Source of the DNA: Erigeron canadensis
Taxonomy: Eukaryota; Streptophyta; Magnoliopsida; Asterales; Asteraceae
Length of the DNA: 64,000 bases
Direction of reading: 5' to 3'
NCBI RefSeq assembly: GCF_010389155.1
Contig: NC_057761.1
Span: 9,798,501 to 9,862,500, forward strand
Position 1 is the stretch's first letter. Each line of letters begins with the position of its first letter. A program made the position numbers and the translations under genes. Below are positions 34,121 through 44,522 of the stretch, piece after piece. The notes under the pieces are model-generated. The model ran no database searches. It saw only the letters and a program-made list of their open reading frames with translations, and was not told the origin of the DNA.

Positions 34121-35662
34121 TGTAACACCCATGAGTTGACCACGAAAGATTTTAAGTCAAACTAAAAATATTAGACTTCAAAATACGATCTCGTAATGTT
34201 TAGTCGGCATCGTAATTGTAAAACGACCTCGTAATTTCGTATCGGCATCGTAATTTTGAGTAAGCATGGAAATCTCTCTATTTTACCCTACATATAAATA
34301 GTCTTATTGTCCTCACACTTTCATTTTCCATCACTTTAACCACCTAGCAAAAAACACACACACATTTACTACCCCATTTCCTATTACTACCCCTTTTTAC
34401 TATGATACCTTTACTACCCCAAAATCAACAAGTTCATTGGAAATCAAACCTTGTCTTGTTTAGATTTAGCTTCAATAACAGTGTTTTCACCTCTAAGCAT
34501 CATTACAAACATCTATTTTGGTCAGATTTGATGTAAGAATCAAAACCCTTTTTATGATCTTCTTTTGAATATTTTTTGTTTTTCTTTTAATACACACCCT
34601 ACACACACCAAGTATTGAGGTTTTTATGTCCAAAAGTCTTAGAAACATATACTAAAACTTTTGTCAAAGTTTCGTTTGATTTCATAAACAAAATCTTGAG
34701 ATTTAAGGATTTTTGTACAATTTTTATAAACTTTGTCAAATGGGTCTTCGAGATATATGTCCGTTTTCGAGTTTCCGACTTTAGTATTGTTTTTCCATCA
34801 TATTAGGGAGTCTAAAAGTACAATCTGATTTTAAAAACTTCTTCCAGATCAAAAGATACGTTTAGGGTTTTCTAGAATGAATTTTGGGGAAGAACAGCCC
34901 AGTTTGCGACCTCGTATTTCAAATGTGACCTTGTATTTCAAATGTGACCTCGTATTTCAAATGTGACCTCGTATTTCCATTTGCGACCTCGTATTTCAAA
35001 TTTGACCTCGTATTTCAAATATGACCTTGTATTACCAAGATACTACCCCGAAATACTATCCCAAAATACTATCCCAAAATACTACTCCAGATTACTAGCC
35101 TCTCAATTTAGCCTTTTATTTTAGCCTCTCAATTTCAATTTTGTCTTTTAGTGAAATAAGACCCCAAATCTCAAATAAGACCCCAAATTCAATTTAAGAC
35201 CCCAGCTTTCAATTGAGACCTCGGTTTTCGATTACTACCTCGGCTTAGTCAACTTTAGTCAACTTTGGTCAACTTAGTGAAACTCGTAATTTGGTCAACT
35301 TTAGTCAAACTTGTAAAACTTGGTCAAAGTCAAACTAGTACAATTTTGGACAATTTATTCAACACTTAGCGACACGTTATGAGCACGTATACCTATAATG
35401 AACACATACTTAATTATGATAACCTTGAAACAGATTGTTGCGTGCCGGTTACTTGCTTCTGATATCTTGCGTAGGTTAATCTTGTTGCTAGCACTCTGGT
35501 GAGTTTTGTAATCCCCTTTTCACATGTTTTCATGGGGCTGAAAGGATACAAATCATTTTCTAGTAAAACATATATATGTATAGTTTGGTACTATATGATA
35601 TGATATTGTACAACCTATTTTGGATACACTTATGATTACATATCTTGGAAACGCTTATGATT
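34121..35662 (+). repeat. 3' LTR of element A, left part (interrupted by B)
   Basis: It matches the 5' LTR from its first base (TGTAACACCCATGAGTTGACC) up to CTTATGATT at 35654-35662, where copia element B begins. It retains about 445 bp missing from the 5' LTR, including an array of short repeats. The likely target duplication of B is TGATT (35658-35662); its partner would be at the right end of B, outside the window. Confidence 0.88.
34908..35035. repeat. ~19-bp tandem array in 3' LTR of A
   Basis: Seven units of (G/T)GACCTCGTATTTCAAAT(G/T)T-like sequence are followed by repeated ACTA(T/C)CCCAAAAT words to about 35090. The array is inside the segment missing from the 5' LTR. Confidence 0.88.
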
Positions 35663-35981
35663 TTTTAGGTCCAGATTTACTGGACTCCTCCAGACGTGAC
35701 TACTGGAGCCCTCTGAAGATTTGTTCAGTAATTATGTGAAGACCAGTGAACCATTTACTTGTACAGGAATCTAGATTCCACCAGATTGGTTCACTGGACT
35801 TCACTCCAGTCAAGATCTTTCCACTGAAGAACTAACTCACTGAATTCGAAGACTGAAGTCTGAAGAAAGAAGTCTAACAAATAGCGGAGCTCACTTGCAG
35901 ACTTACCAGATCCCCTGACTGGAGTCATTGACAGTGTTCTAGACCTTACAAGTCTGAACACTGATTACCAGGGATTGACTT
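35663..35981 (+). repeat. 5' LTR of element B, left part
   Basis: From AGGTCCAG...ACTGGACTCCTCCAG to ...ACACTGATTACCAGGGATTGACTT. Repeated CTGGA/TCCAG words run through it, as in LTR D. E is inserted after GACTT (35977-35981), and the LTR resumes at 50550 with the duplicated GACTT followed by TATGCCTTTACCC. Confidence 0.88.
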
Positions 35982-36580
35982 TGATGGTCCACGAATGCAC
36001 AACTTATGTTATGGTTAAGTTCAAGAACAATAACAAGTTCAATTGTAATAAATCAAGGCAAGGATAATCATATGTATCATTGATTAAACGATGAATAAAT
36101 GGTTGATCTTACACACTTGACTTACAAGAATACAAAAGAACAAAGGTAATTGCTAAGTCTAGACACACTAAAAACTTGAACAATTAGAAGTGACACACAC
36201 TTTCAAGGTGACAAACACACTTGATACAATGCGGCTGTGTTCCTTTATATAGAGGGAGAATTAGGGCAACACAGCCTTCCTTTGATGGTGATAGATGGTG
36301 GTTGTCGACATTCCATTGGCTCCTTGTACTTCCAAGCAAGAGCCTTTGTCTTCTTTACCAAAATGGGTATGAGAGAGAAGACCCAAGTTTTGGTCCCAAC
36401 ATGTACCTTTTCCAAGTAAGGTATGTTACAGTTGGAAGAACCACCATGTGACTCTTGTCTTCATATGGTTTGAATACTTCCCGCCATGACAAACATTTGG
36501 TCAGCATACATCCCGCTGAAGAGACTTGCTGACTATACATGTCAGCGAGTAAGTCTAATCAGCGAATCCAAGACTCAACA
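35982..36580 (-). repeat. 3' LTR of element E (599 bp)
   Basis: It begins TGATGGTCCACG and ends ...AAGACTCAACA in plus orientation, so on the element strand it runs TGTTGAGTCTTGG...CCATCA. It matches 49901-50549 with two gaps (about 30 bp and 21 bp missing here) and scattered substitutions. The short ORFs at 36221-36540 are inside it and meaningless. Confidence 0.95.
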
Positions 36581-36592
36581 ATCCCCCTATTC
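36581..36592 (-). other. polypurine tract of element E
   Basis: On the minus strand GAATAGGGGGAT directly precedes the 3' LTR start TGTTGAGTC, the expected place and composition for plus-strand priming. Confidence 0.75.
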
Positions 36593-36720
36593 GCTGAAGA
36601 GACTTGCTAAGTATGTAAGAAGAATGTAATTAAGGAAAGATGTCTTTTATATCATCAAAAAGAATTACAAGTTGAAGCATAAAGCTTTTAGAAATTAAGA
36701 CATCTAAAGATTGGCTGCTT

Positions 36721-39700
36721 CTATCTCCCAAGCATCTTCCTGCTTGGCAATCCTAAGTACTGGATCTTGCTGATGACTGATCTAGCACTTGACATCTTAG
36801 CAAACCTTCTTCTAATGCTGATCAGAAAACCAGTCAACGCTTTTTCAATTTCTGCCAACCTGAAGAAGAGTTGATCATTTTGGAAGTTTTGGAAGAATAT
36901 GCCAGCAGGGGACTCCAATATTCTTCCTTCTTCGAATGTGCTTCTGGGGGCAATCGAAGATTCAATGTGGCATCACCAGCTAGAGGAGGGAGAGCTGCTG
37001 GCAAGGTTTGATGCATTTCTTTTTTTTTTCTTGTTTTCTTGCCAGCAGTCATTGAGGTAGCTGCTGGAGCTCCAAACACTAGCCTCAACATAGGCAAGTC
37101 ACAACTGAACTTTGTTTCAAAACCTTTTGCCTTTTCAAAGTACTCCCTTAGCATGTTCTTCAATTGGTCGTAGCTGGGAGCCTTTTTGTCCTTTATTAAC
37201 ATATACACTTCAACCCATTCCGAGGCACTTAGTGTAGTTGCCTTGACACCTTCATACCTGACAGGCTTATCAGCATCTTCCCTTAAAATCTTCAGATTTG
37301 TCTTTAAGCCCATGTCAGCACGAAAGGCTTCAACTGCCACTATTCTTTGGGGCCGCCTCCTGTCATTCATATGCTTCAACCATTTAGCCTTTTCTCTACT
37401 TCAGTACCACTTGTTTGTAGAATCATTCTTTGCTCAGCATCCAACTGGTCTTTTTCAAGGAGTGGCAGTTGTCTTATGAATTCCAAGTTTTTCTTTTCAT
37501 TTTCTTGGTTTTCTTTAATTATGTCCAGCTCCTTGATGGCTTCTTCTTGAGTTTTACCCTCAGCCGTCAAGGCCAAAATGTCAATCGTTTGATGTTGATG
37601 ACCTACTGAGGATTGGATGGTTAGTGATTCAGCAGAGAACGAGGTGGCAGCAGCTTGAGGTTCCTTGAATAATCCAGACTCCGTGAGCTATTTCCTTTGA
37701 CTATCAGTCATTGGAGTGATTTCAGCATTTGCCAGATATCGTTTATGAAAGATTTGCAACATCTCACAAGATCTGTCTTGAGCCATTTCCTGAGCGAACC
37801 CAGCTTCCCATACAACCTTCATGGTCCCTGATTCCAACTGCTCAGCTCCAGAAGTTTCAAGCTGGGGAGATTTGACAACAATCTGCTGCTCCCCTTCAGC
37901 ATTAACATTTTCCTTAGTCTCCCCCTCAACACTAGCAGGGGGAACTTCAGCATCAATTCTTATCTCCCCCTCAACATCAACAGGGGGAGTGTTAACCTTG
38001 TCCTCACTGACAGCCACTATTGCCAGTTCATCTTGTTTTTCAGTGGCTGCAGCAGCGTTTTCTTCACATGCAACCTTGTCAGCAGAAGCTTCATATATAT
38101 CATTTACTGCTTTGTTAACAGCTTCGCTGACAAGTTCCATCACGGCAGCATCAACTTTCTCCCCCTTGGAGGTAGTATCATTAATAACTACCTCCATAGT
38201 TGCTATTGGAGCTGCCTGCTGCTGAAGAAGTTGGGACAACATCTTCTTAATGTCCCCAACTTCATGCTCTAGGTGCATTTGGCGCTTACGATCTTCCTCA
38301 GTGAAAGAGACTTGAGGAGGAAGATTGACCACTTTAGTCTCCAAGGCATTTATGGCCTTGGTGTTGCATTCAACCTGGGAGATTAGAGGAGAAACCAGGT
38401 CAGCAATCCTTTTTGCCTCAGCAGGAGCAGATTTACTACTGCTGGATGCTTACTTTGCTGAGAACCTTACAGCAGTTCCAATTTTGCACAGCGATCGCGA
38501 GAACCCTCGAATGGCCTGCTGATCCTTTTTGATAACATTTGTATAAGTGCGCAGCTTCTTTTGATCAGCAGCCATAGAGACAGATTTTTCCTTAAGAGTC
38601 TCGATGCTGGCAGTGTTTTCATTCTGCTTGCTGTACCAGCTCTCCAAGATCTTCACCAATCTGTCATCTTCATGATTTTTAAGTTGAACAGCGAGTGTGG
38701 CAGCTTTGGTGAGATCATTTAATTGGTGTTCCACCCTGGCCAGCCTGTCAGAAGAGTTAGTGGAGTAAGAGATACTCAACTCTTTGGCAGTTTGAGAATC
38801 GACAGGCTTGGCAACAGAAGAACAGCTAGGAACACTTTGAAAGGAAGAGGGCATGCCAAGGGAGAGCATAGTGTTTACTGGTTGCAAAGGTGGAGTCTGA
38901 GGTCTGGCAGAAAGAGTCAGCACCTCAGTTTCTTCAATATTAGCTGCTGCATTGTCATCAGCAACAGCTTCTTTAGCACTTTCATTGATGGCTGCTGCAT
39001 TTACATCAACAGCAGCAGCCTCTTCATCAACCTCCATATCACTTGCTTCAATTTCATCAGCCTGGTTGGAGGAATCCAGCTGTAATTCATCAGCAACAAA
39101 CTCTCCCAACTCAAAATCGCTTTCCTCATCATTATTACTAACATCTCCTTCAGCATACACATCACCTTCAAGATTTTCACCACCAGCACCTAACCTTTTT
39201 TCAAGAGCAAAATTTAGAGGGGTAGGGGAACCGGGTGCCTCAGCTTTAGTGTGTTGTTCCACCAAAGCATCATCGGCCGTAGACTTTGTTGTCTCTAGCA
39301 TCACCTGTGATATGGCTGCTGACAACGACTCAGAGGGTTAAGAAGAAGAAGAGGGAATAGTTTGTTCGGTGGACTCAACTCTAATGGGTCGGGGTGGCCC
39401 TTGATCTTCACCAACCTCGCCTACAGAAGTTTGAGGTGGCTGCTTTCGGTTACCCTTTTTCTCGTCAGCAGCCTTTTTTGAGGCTGCTGATGGGCTGGCT
39501 AGGTCTCTATTGTCCTTGGGCAGTGAGGACTTCTTAGCCTTAGTAGTTTTGCCCTTTGATACTCGCTGCTGCTATTTTGGGACAGCAGCAGAAGGTGAAG
39601 TGGAAGAAGATATAATTGTTTTGGCTTTCTTGGGAGCTTTGGAGGTTGCTGGGGGGATTATCAGCATACCAGCTCCAACAGGGTTAGGTTTATAGATTTC

Positions 39701-40609
39701 AGGATATACAGAATAAAGTACCTGTTTCATCGCTGGAGTGAGCACAACATACTTTGAATCAAACTTCTCTGGGTCGCAAGCAGGAATCTTATAAACAGAG
39801 CTTGCAACCCTTGGGGAGAGAATGAATTGAGCACCTTCAGGGAGATATTTTTCCTTCAGCTCCCTTTTAAAGATTAATGAGAGAAAGCGTGCAAAGGGCA
39901 CAGAGCTTGATCTATTCTTTATTGTGACCTTCCCTTCCAGGTCTTCAAAAATTACGCTGGCAAAGTCAATGTTGCGACCATTTGCCAGCGCATATATCAT
40001 TTGCATTTATGCAGCAGTGGCTTGATTGAAAGAGCCACTGTTGCCACCCAGACACTGGATTACATGGGTGAACAGCAGCCTCCATACTCCTGGCAGATAT
40101 TTTGTCTGAGGGTTGCTGTGCACTGGTTGTGCTGGTTCCATGTTGGTTCCATACCCAATGGTTAACAACCATTACTTCCATACTCCAATGGGGACTAACT
40201 CCACATATGGATGCTCTTCCGATTGTTTAGGAAGACGAAGAGCATCTCTCAATGAGTCTACAGAGATGGAGATAGTGTGTTCTCCTTTTAGTACAGTTCT
40301 AGTGATGGTGCTACTGGCAACCTTATAATCACATGTCCACCAAAACTCCCTCAAGAGGTGGACACACATTTCCTTGGGATCAGAGTAGATAGCCTTTTTG
40401 GTAGGACATCCCATGATGAAATCTAACATAGAGAAGTATCCTTTGGTTTTAGATGGGATCTCTTCAGATCCCAGATAGTTGTTGGCCTTGATGACCAATT
40501 TTGAAGCTTGGAAAGATACTTGATTAGAAGGATTAATGCCTTCATTATCATATACCTTAGAGTTGAGATAAGAGAGATTTTGTTGTTCAGGAGCAAATGA
40601 AGTAGCCAT
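36721..40609 (-). pseudogene. extra sense ORF downstream of pol in element E, function unknown (broken)
   Basis: Open pieces run from an ATG at 40609 to about 36721 in changing frames: 40609-40172, 40006-39572, 39325-38450, 38344-37688, 37576-37376, 37379-36834, 36918-36721. The first starts M-A-T-S-F-A-P-E and contains G-Y-F-S-M-L-D-F-I-M-G-C-P and L-L-R-E-F-W-W-T. This resembles a domain seen at the start of extra ORFs of Asteraceae copia elements (recalled, not searched). The middle is rich in Ala, Glu, Asp and Ser with coiled-coil-like stretches (K-A-A-T-L-A-V-Q-L-K and neighbours). The end is charged (M-K-H-M-N-D-R-R-R-P). No signal peptide, membrane segment or enzyme motif was seen, so an envelope role is not supported. 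It may act at the particle or host-interaction level, but this is unknown. Confidence 0.7.
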
Positions 40610-40619
40610 TTTAGATGAG

Positions 40620-41462
40620 AGTGGAGATGAAAGAAGATTAGAAGATGAATGTTTTAAGGGAATCTGAAAGATTTGAGAGAAATTTAGAAATTAGAGAGAA
40701 TATGAGAGATTTTGGAAGTTTAGAGAGAATGAAATGAACGTAAAAGAAAGTGAAGAGGAAGAGATTTGCATATATATGGCATGGATATGGGTCCCATGAC
40801 TGCAAAAAGTGAGTCGTCACATGTACTCTCTTTCATACGTGACATAAAAAAAGTATATTAAATTATGAGACACTGTTTATTTGTACGTATGAGAGAAGTA
40901 TGATGTGACTATATGGACCACGATTTCAACTGTACTCGAGTTCATACGGCGGGTACAGTGTACAAGTTGCCCATTTGGGAGAAAATCGAGGTAACCGTTT
41001 GAGATATATATATAATAAAATATTAACAAAATATGTAGTGGAATACACTCAGATAAATTGAGGTATCCACTGAAGAGTTTATTTTATTAAAAAGGTATGG
41101 TTACCAAGTTTTAATCAGCACCACAAAGAAAGAAAGAGTGGATGCTGATGCGCATTAAACAATTTTTGGCAAATTGTCAGCCATCAACGGATTTTAGAAG
41201 TCTTTACCAGCAGCCGTTTGCTACTGGACTAGATAGGGACTTTCAGCACCCTATTACTTTTATTATGCTTTTTTTCCCAAAGCATCAGGGATCAATGGAT
41301 TTTAGATGTCTTTACCAACAGCCGTTTGCTGCTGGACTAGATGAAGACTTTATGGCTCTTCATTGCCCTTTTTTTATTTATTTTTTTATAGCAAGTAAGA
41401 CACACTTGAACTTGCTGAGGATCTTGATATAAGTCAAGAGATTTTAACTTACAAAAGATATG
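40620..41462. other. spacer of element E between extra ORF and pol
   Basis: It is non-coding. It contains a 61-bp repeat (listed separately), a hairpin AATTTTTGGCAAATT (41161-41175), and at its right edge TTAACTTACAAA, whose inverted partner is beyond the solo LTR at 43097-43108. The leader of the extra ORF probably lies here. Confidence 0.6.
41183..41351. repeat. 61-bp direct repeat in element E
   Basis: Two copies (41183-41243 and 41291-41351) share ATCAA(C/T)GGATTTTAGA, GTCTTTACCA, CAGCCGTTTGCT and CTGGACTAGAT, 108 bp apart. Confidence 0.85.
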
Positions 41463-41726
41463 TGGTGTGACTAATTTATACCCATTATCCACATCATTAT
41501 TGGCCATTTTAATAATTGTTTTTAGTCGTTTTTGTATGCATTTGCGCGTTTATGGTGTTTGTTAGTGTTTACAGGTTCTAAACAGGTTACACGTCCATTT
41601 GGTACATTTTCGGGTGATTATTGGCCAGGAAGTACGTTAAACTGATGAGAGTTGATTTGAGTGGACGAGACGGCAGAGCTTAGCAAGTAATCGAGACCGA
41701 AACAAGTTGGCTCTGTATAAGCTCTT

Positions 41727-41995
41727 GACTGCGCCGCAGTGGGGATGCACTAGCCCACTGCGCCGCAGCCAAATACCACGGAAATTAATGAACAAAACCC
41801 CACTGCGCCGCAGTGGGGATGGCAACAGAAGGACTACGCCGCAGTCTATTGAAGAAGAAAATAAGTCGTGGATTCATACTGCGCCGCAATGGTGATCACA
41901 TGAACCACTGCACCGCAGTCAACCGAAGTCAAGGACGACCAATACCTCACTGCGTAGCAGTGAGGGAAGTCTTAAGCCCACTGCGCCGTAGTGGG
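41727..41995. repeat. eight GC-rich palindromes, CACTGCG-C-CGCAGTG type
   Basis: Eight near-palindromes have centres at about 41734, 41763, 41808, 41839, 41884, 41913, 41955 and 41986. The best (CCCCACTGCGCCGCAGTGGGG) has 10-bp perfect arms. One variant (CCTCACTGC-GTA-GCAGTGAGG) changes its centre but keeps 9-bp arms. Spacings are 29, 45, 31, 45, 29, 42 and 31 bp. The intervening sequences are unrelated, so this is not a simple tandem repeat. It lies directly upstream of the TATA box at 42047. Confidence 0.9.
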
Positions 41996-42046
41996 TGCAC
42001 GGGGGAATCAGACCTGCCTTGTTTCTGCATCAGATTTTGGGAGGAG

Positions 42047-42054
42047 TATAAAAG
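42047..42054 (+). promoter_or_regulatory. TATA box of the solo LTR
   Basis: TATAAAAG sits about 60 bp downstream of the last palindrome. Transcription would start near 42080, in the AAACCCTAG...region typical for R of gypsy LTRs. It fixes the plus orientation of this LTR. Confidence 0.65.
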
Positions 42055-43103
42055 CAAAAACCCTAGTTCGAAAATAGAGGATCCAAAATCTTTCTAGGAG
42101 CTACTCTATCAGGATTCTTCCTTCTCCAATCAAGTGAAACACTTAGGCGGACTCATCGAAGATATTACGGGCACCCATGTAGATCGTATCTACTTTTTGT
42201 CTAGCATTTTATTTTCTTCAAACAATTGGCACATCATGTTTCTCTTCTATTTTATTCATTATTGTGAATTGATCATGAGTGGCTAACTGTTTAATCATCC
42301 ACCTTGATGAAACTAGACGGATAATGTGATTGCAACATTTTTAATTCAAAAGGGTTTATTTAATTATCGTTGTTCTGTGATCTTGATGATATTAATTCTT
42401 TTCATTAATTAATTTCGATATTGGTTGCATATGATTCTTCGTTGGTGGTACCAGTTGAATGTGTATGTGATTTTAAAACGGTTACTTGTCTATAAGTAAT
42501 TATCACTAGTTCATGGTATAATAGTGAATATCATTTTAAGAAAAGATTAATTTTGTCAACGTGATTGATATCGGTTGGTGGTACCACGTTATTGTCACAT
42601 AGGTTCAATTGATAATTTGATAGTCAATAAAACTGATTGTTAGAAGAATTGTCTTGGTTTTGGTGGTACCGGCTTGGGTAATTCGACTAGTAGTTAGGTG
42701 ATTCGATAATTTGTTCACGGTTGGTGGTACCACGTGAGTAGCTTAATCTTGTCACGATTATCTTTTAAACTCTAGAGAGTTTATTCTTCATCAAATGCAA
42801 TCCCATTGGAAGTCAAGGTGGATGACTTTTAATTATACTGTCTGAACTGTTCTTTTAAATTTATGCAAACATTTTGCAAAACCAATTTATTTAATTGTCA
42901 AAAAGGAATTTCGAAGCAACACCCGTTTTCCAAACCATTTTACAAGCAACTAATCATTTCACAGTCCCTGAGAACGAACTCAGACTTACCTCTTAACTAT
43001 ATTACAAACGATCGGGTCCACTACCCGTGAGTGCGTAGTAGTGAGTTTTTTGGTAGTTTTAGTTTATAAATTTAAAGCTCGATTTTGCACATCAATTTGT
43101 AAG

Positions 43104-43547
43104 TTAAGTAGCAGACTCACCATTTAGCATTCCCAACCTGCTGACGAGATCCTTGAATCTCTTTTTATCTAAAGATTTAGTGAAGATGTCAGCAAGTTGA
43201 TCATTACTGGGGATGAAGTAGATTTCAACATCCCCCTTCATGACATGGTCACGAATGAAGTGATACCTAATGTCAATATGCTTAGTTTTGGAATGCTGAA
43301 CAGGATTATGTGTGATGGCAATATTACTAGTGTTGTCACACATAATTGGGATTTTAGAAAAATCTAAGTGATAGTCAGCAAGTTGGTTTTTCATCCAAAG
43401 GACTTGTGCACAGCAACTTGCTGCAGACACATACTCTGCTTCAGCAGTGGAGATGGAGATTGTATGCTGTTTCTTACTAGACCAACTAGTCAGCCTTCCC
43501 CCAACAGTTGACATCCACCACTGGTACTTTTCCTGTCTAACATGCAA
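43104..43547 (-). pseudogene. element E RNase H
   Basis: The segment has the copia RNase H order: S-W-S-S-K-K-Q-H-T-I-S-I-S-T-A-E-A-E-Y with the catalytic Glu, M-C-D-N-T-S with an Asp, H-S-K-T-K-H-I-D-I-R-Y-H-F-I-R-D with the final catalytic residues, then L-A-D-I-F-T-K-S-L. It ends ...G-M-L-N-G-E-S-A-T before the stop at 43104. It overlaps the preceding RT piece in another frame (shift near 43510). Confidence 0.92.
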
Positions 43548-44520
43548 CCAGCATAGTCAGAATCAGAGTATGCAACTAAGTCAAAGTTAGAATCTTTGGG
43601 ATACCAAAGACCTAGAGAGGAAGTCCCTTTGAGATATTTAAAGATACGCTTGACAGCGAGAAGGTGAGACTCCCTGGGAGATGCTTGATATCTCGCACAA
43701 AGGCATGTAGCAAACATAATGTCTGGACGACTCGCTGTGAGATACATCAGCGAGCCTATCATCCCACGATAGAAGGTGGGGTTCACATGCTTACCATCAA
43801 GGTCAGCATGGAGATTGTTTGGAGGAGACATAGGAGTAGGCTTTGAAGTGATATTAGACATATCAAATTTAGCCAGCATGTCTCGTATGTACTTTTCTTG
43901 GTTTATAAAAATGCCATCAGGAAGTTGGCGAATTTGTAGACCAAGGAAGAAGGTCAACTCACCCATCATACTCATTTCAAAGTGAGAGGACATAAGTGAG
44001 CTAAATTTATTACAAAGTTTCTTGCTGGAGGATCCAAATATGATGTCATCGACATATATTTGTACATATAGAACATGAGCACCCTTTCTATAAATAAAGA
44101 GGGTGCTGTCTATAGATCCTCGCTGAAACTCATGAGAAAGAAGAAATTCAGAAAGAGTGTGCTTTATAAAGACGATAGACGTGGTTTGGCTTGGTTAGAT
44201 CTTCAAAACCAGGTGGCTGCTCCACATAAACTTCTTCTTCGAGTTTTCCATTCAGAAAAGCACTCTTGACATCCATTTGATATAAAGTGAAGTTTCGATA
44301 AGCAGCATGTTCCAAGAATAAGCGTATTGCTTCAAGTCTAGCCACTAGAGCAAAGGTTTCGTCATAGTCGACACCTTCTTCTTGAAGGTAACCTTGAGCG
44401 ACTAACCTAGCCTTGTTGCGAATAACAACACCATCTTCGTCCATTTTATTCCTATAAACCCATTTAGTTCCAATGGGTTCTTTTCCAGGGGGAAGAGGAA
44501 CTAAGAACCAGACATGCTGT
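43490..44520 (-). pseudogene. element E reverse transcriptase, frameshifted
   Basis: The N-terminal part (44444-44148) has [10 protein letters not shown] and the [10 protein letters not shown] box. A damaged stretch between 44148 and 43993 still encodes Y-V-D-D-I-I-F-G-S at about 44033-44060, the catalytic YxDD of copia RT. The C-terminal part (43993-43490) has E-M-S-M-M-G-E-L-T-F-F-L-G-L-Q, G-S-L-M-Y-L-T-A-S-R-P-D-I-M and the start of RNase H. At least two frameshifts interrupt the enzyme. Confidence 0.92.
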
Positions 44521-44522
44521 CT

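Larger units (their letters stand above)
27546..35662 (+). mobile_element. element A: decayed Ty3/gypsy retrotransposon, 3' LTR interrupted
   Basis: The 5' LTR is 27546-29617, the interior 29618-34120, and the 3' LTR starts at 34121 and is cut at 35662 by copia element B. Both LTRs start TGTAACACCCATGAGTTGACC, and the 5' LTR ends GGGGTGTGACA. The interior keeps a primer-site relic, RT and integrase relics in several frames and the polypurine tract. Same lineage as the element at 1-7170 by its LTR ends and pre-LTR sequence. The remainder of the 3' LTR must lie to the right of the window, beyond B, C and D. Confidence 0.9.
41463..43094 (+). mobile_element. probable Ty3/gypsy (Tat/Athila-type) solo LTR inside element E
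   Basis: It starts TGGTGTGAC and ends GCACATCA (near-inverted termini). It is flanked by ATATG (41458-41462) and ATTTG (43095-43099), a 5-bp target duplication with one mismatch. It has a TATA box (TATAAAAG), then AACCCTAG, and a 3' part with repeated GGTTGGTGGTACCA-type words at about 42441-42736 and CACAGTCCCTGAGAACGAACTC, which recall Tat/Athila LTRs (family resemblance only). No internal region is present. It separates the pol end of E (stop at 43104) from the E spacer. Confidence 0.65.

Noticed and set aside
37821..38225. Ser/Thr/Ala-rich plus-strand ORF of 134 aa
   Set aside because: It is the antisense shadow of the extra ORF of element E, whose minus-strand frame has the better context; the same holds for 38952-39341.
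36721..40609. Retroviral envelope gene
   Set aside because: No signal peptide, membrane anchor or cleavage motif was seen; position alone is not evidence for an envelope.
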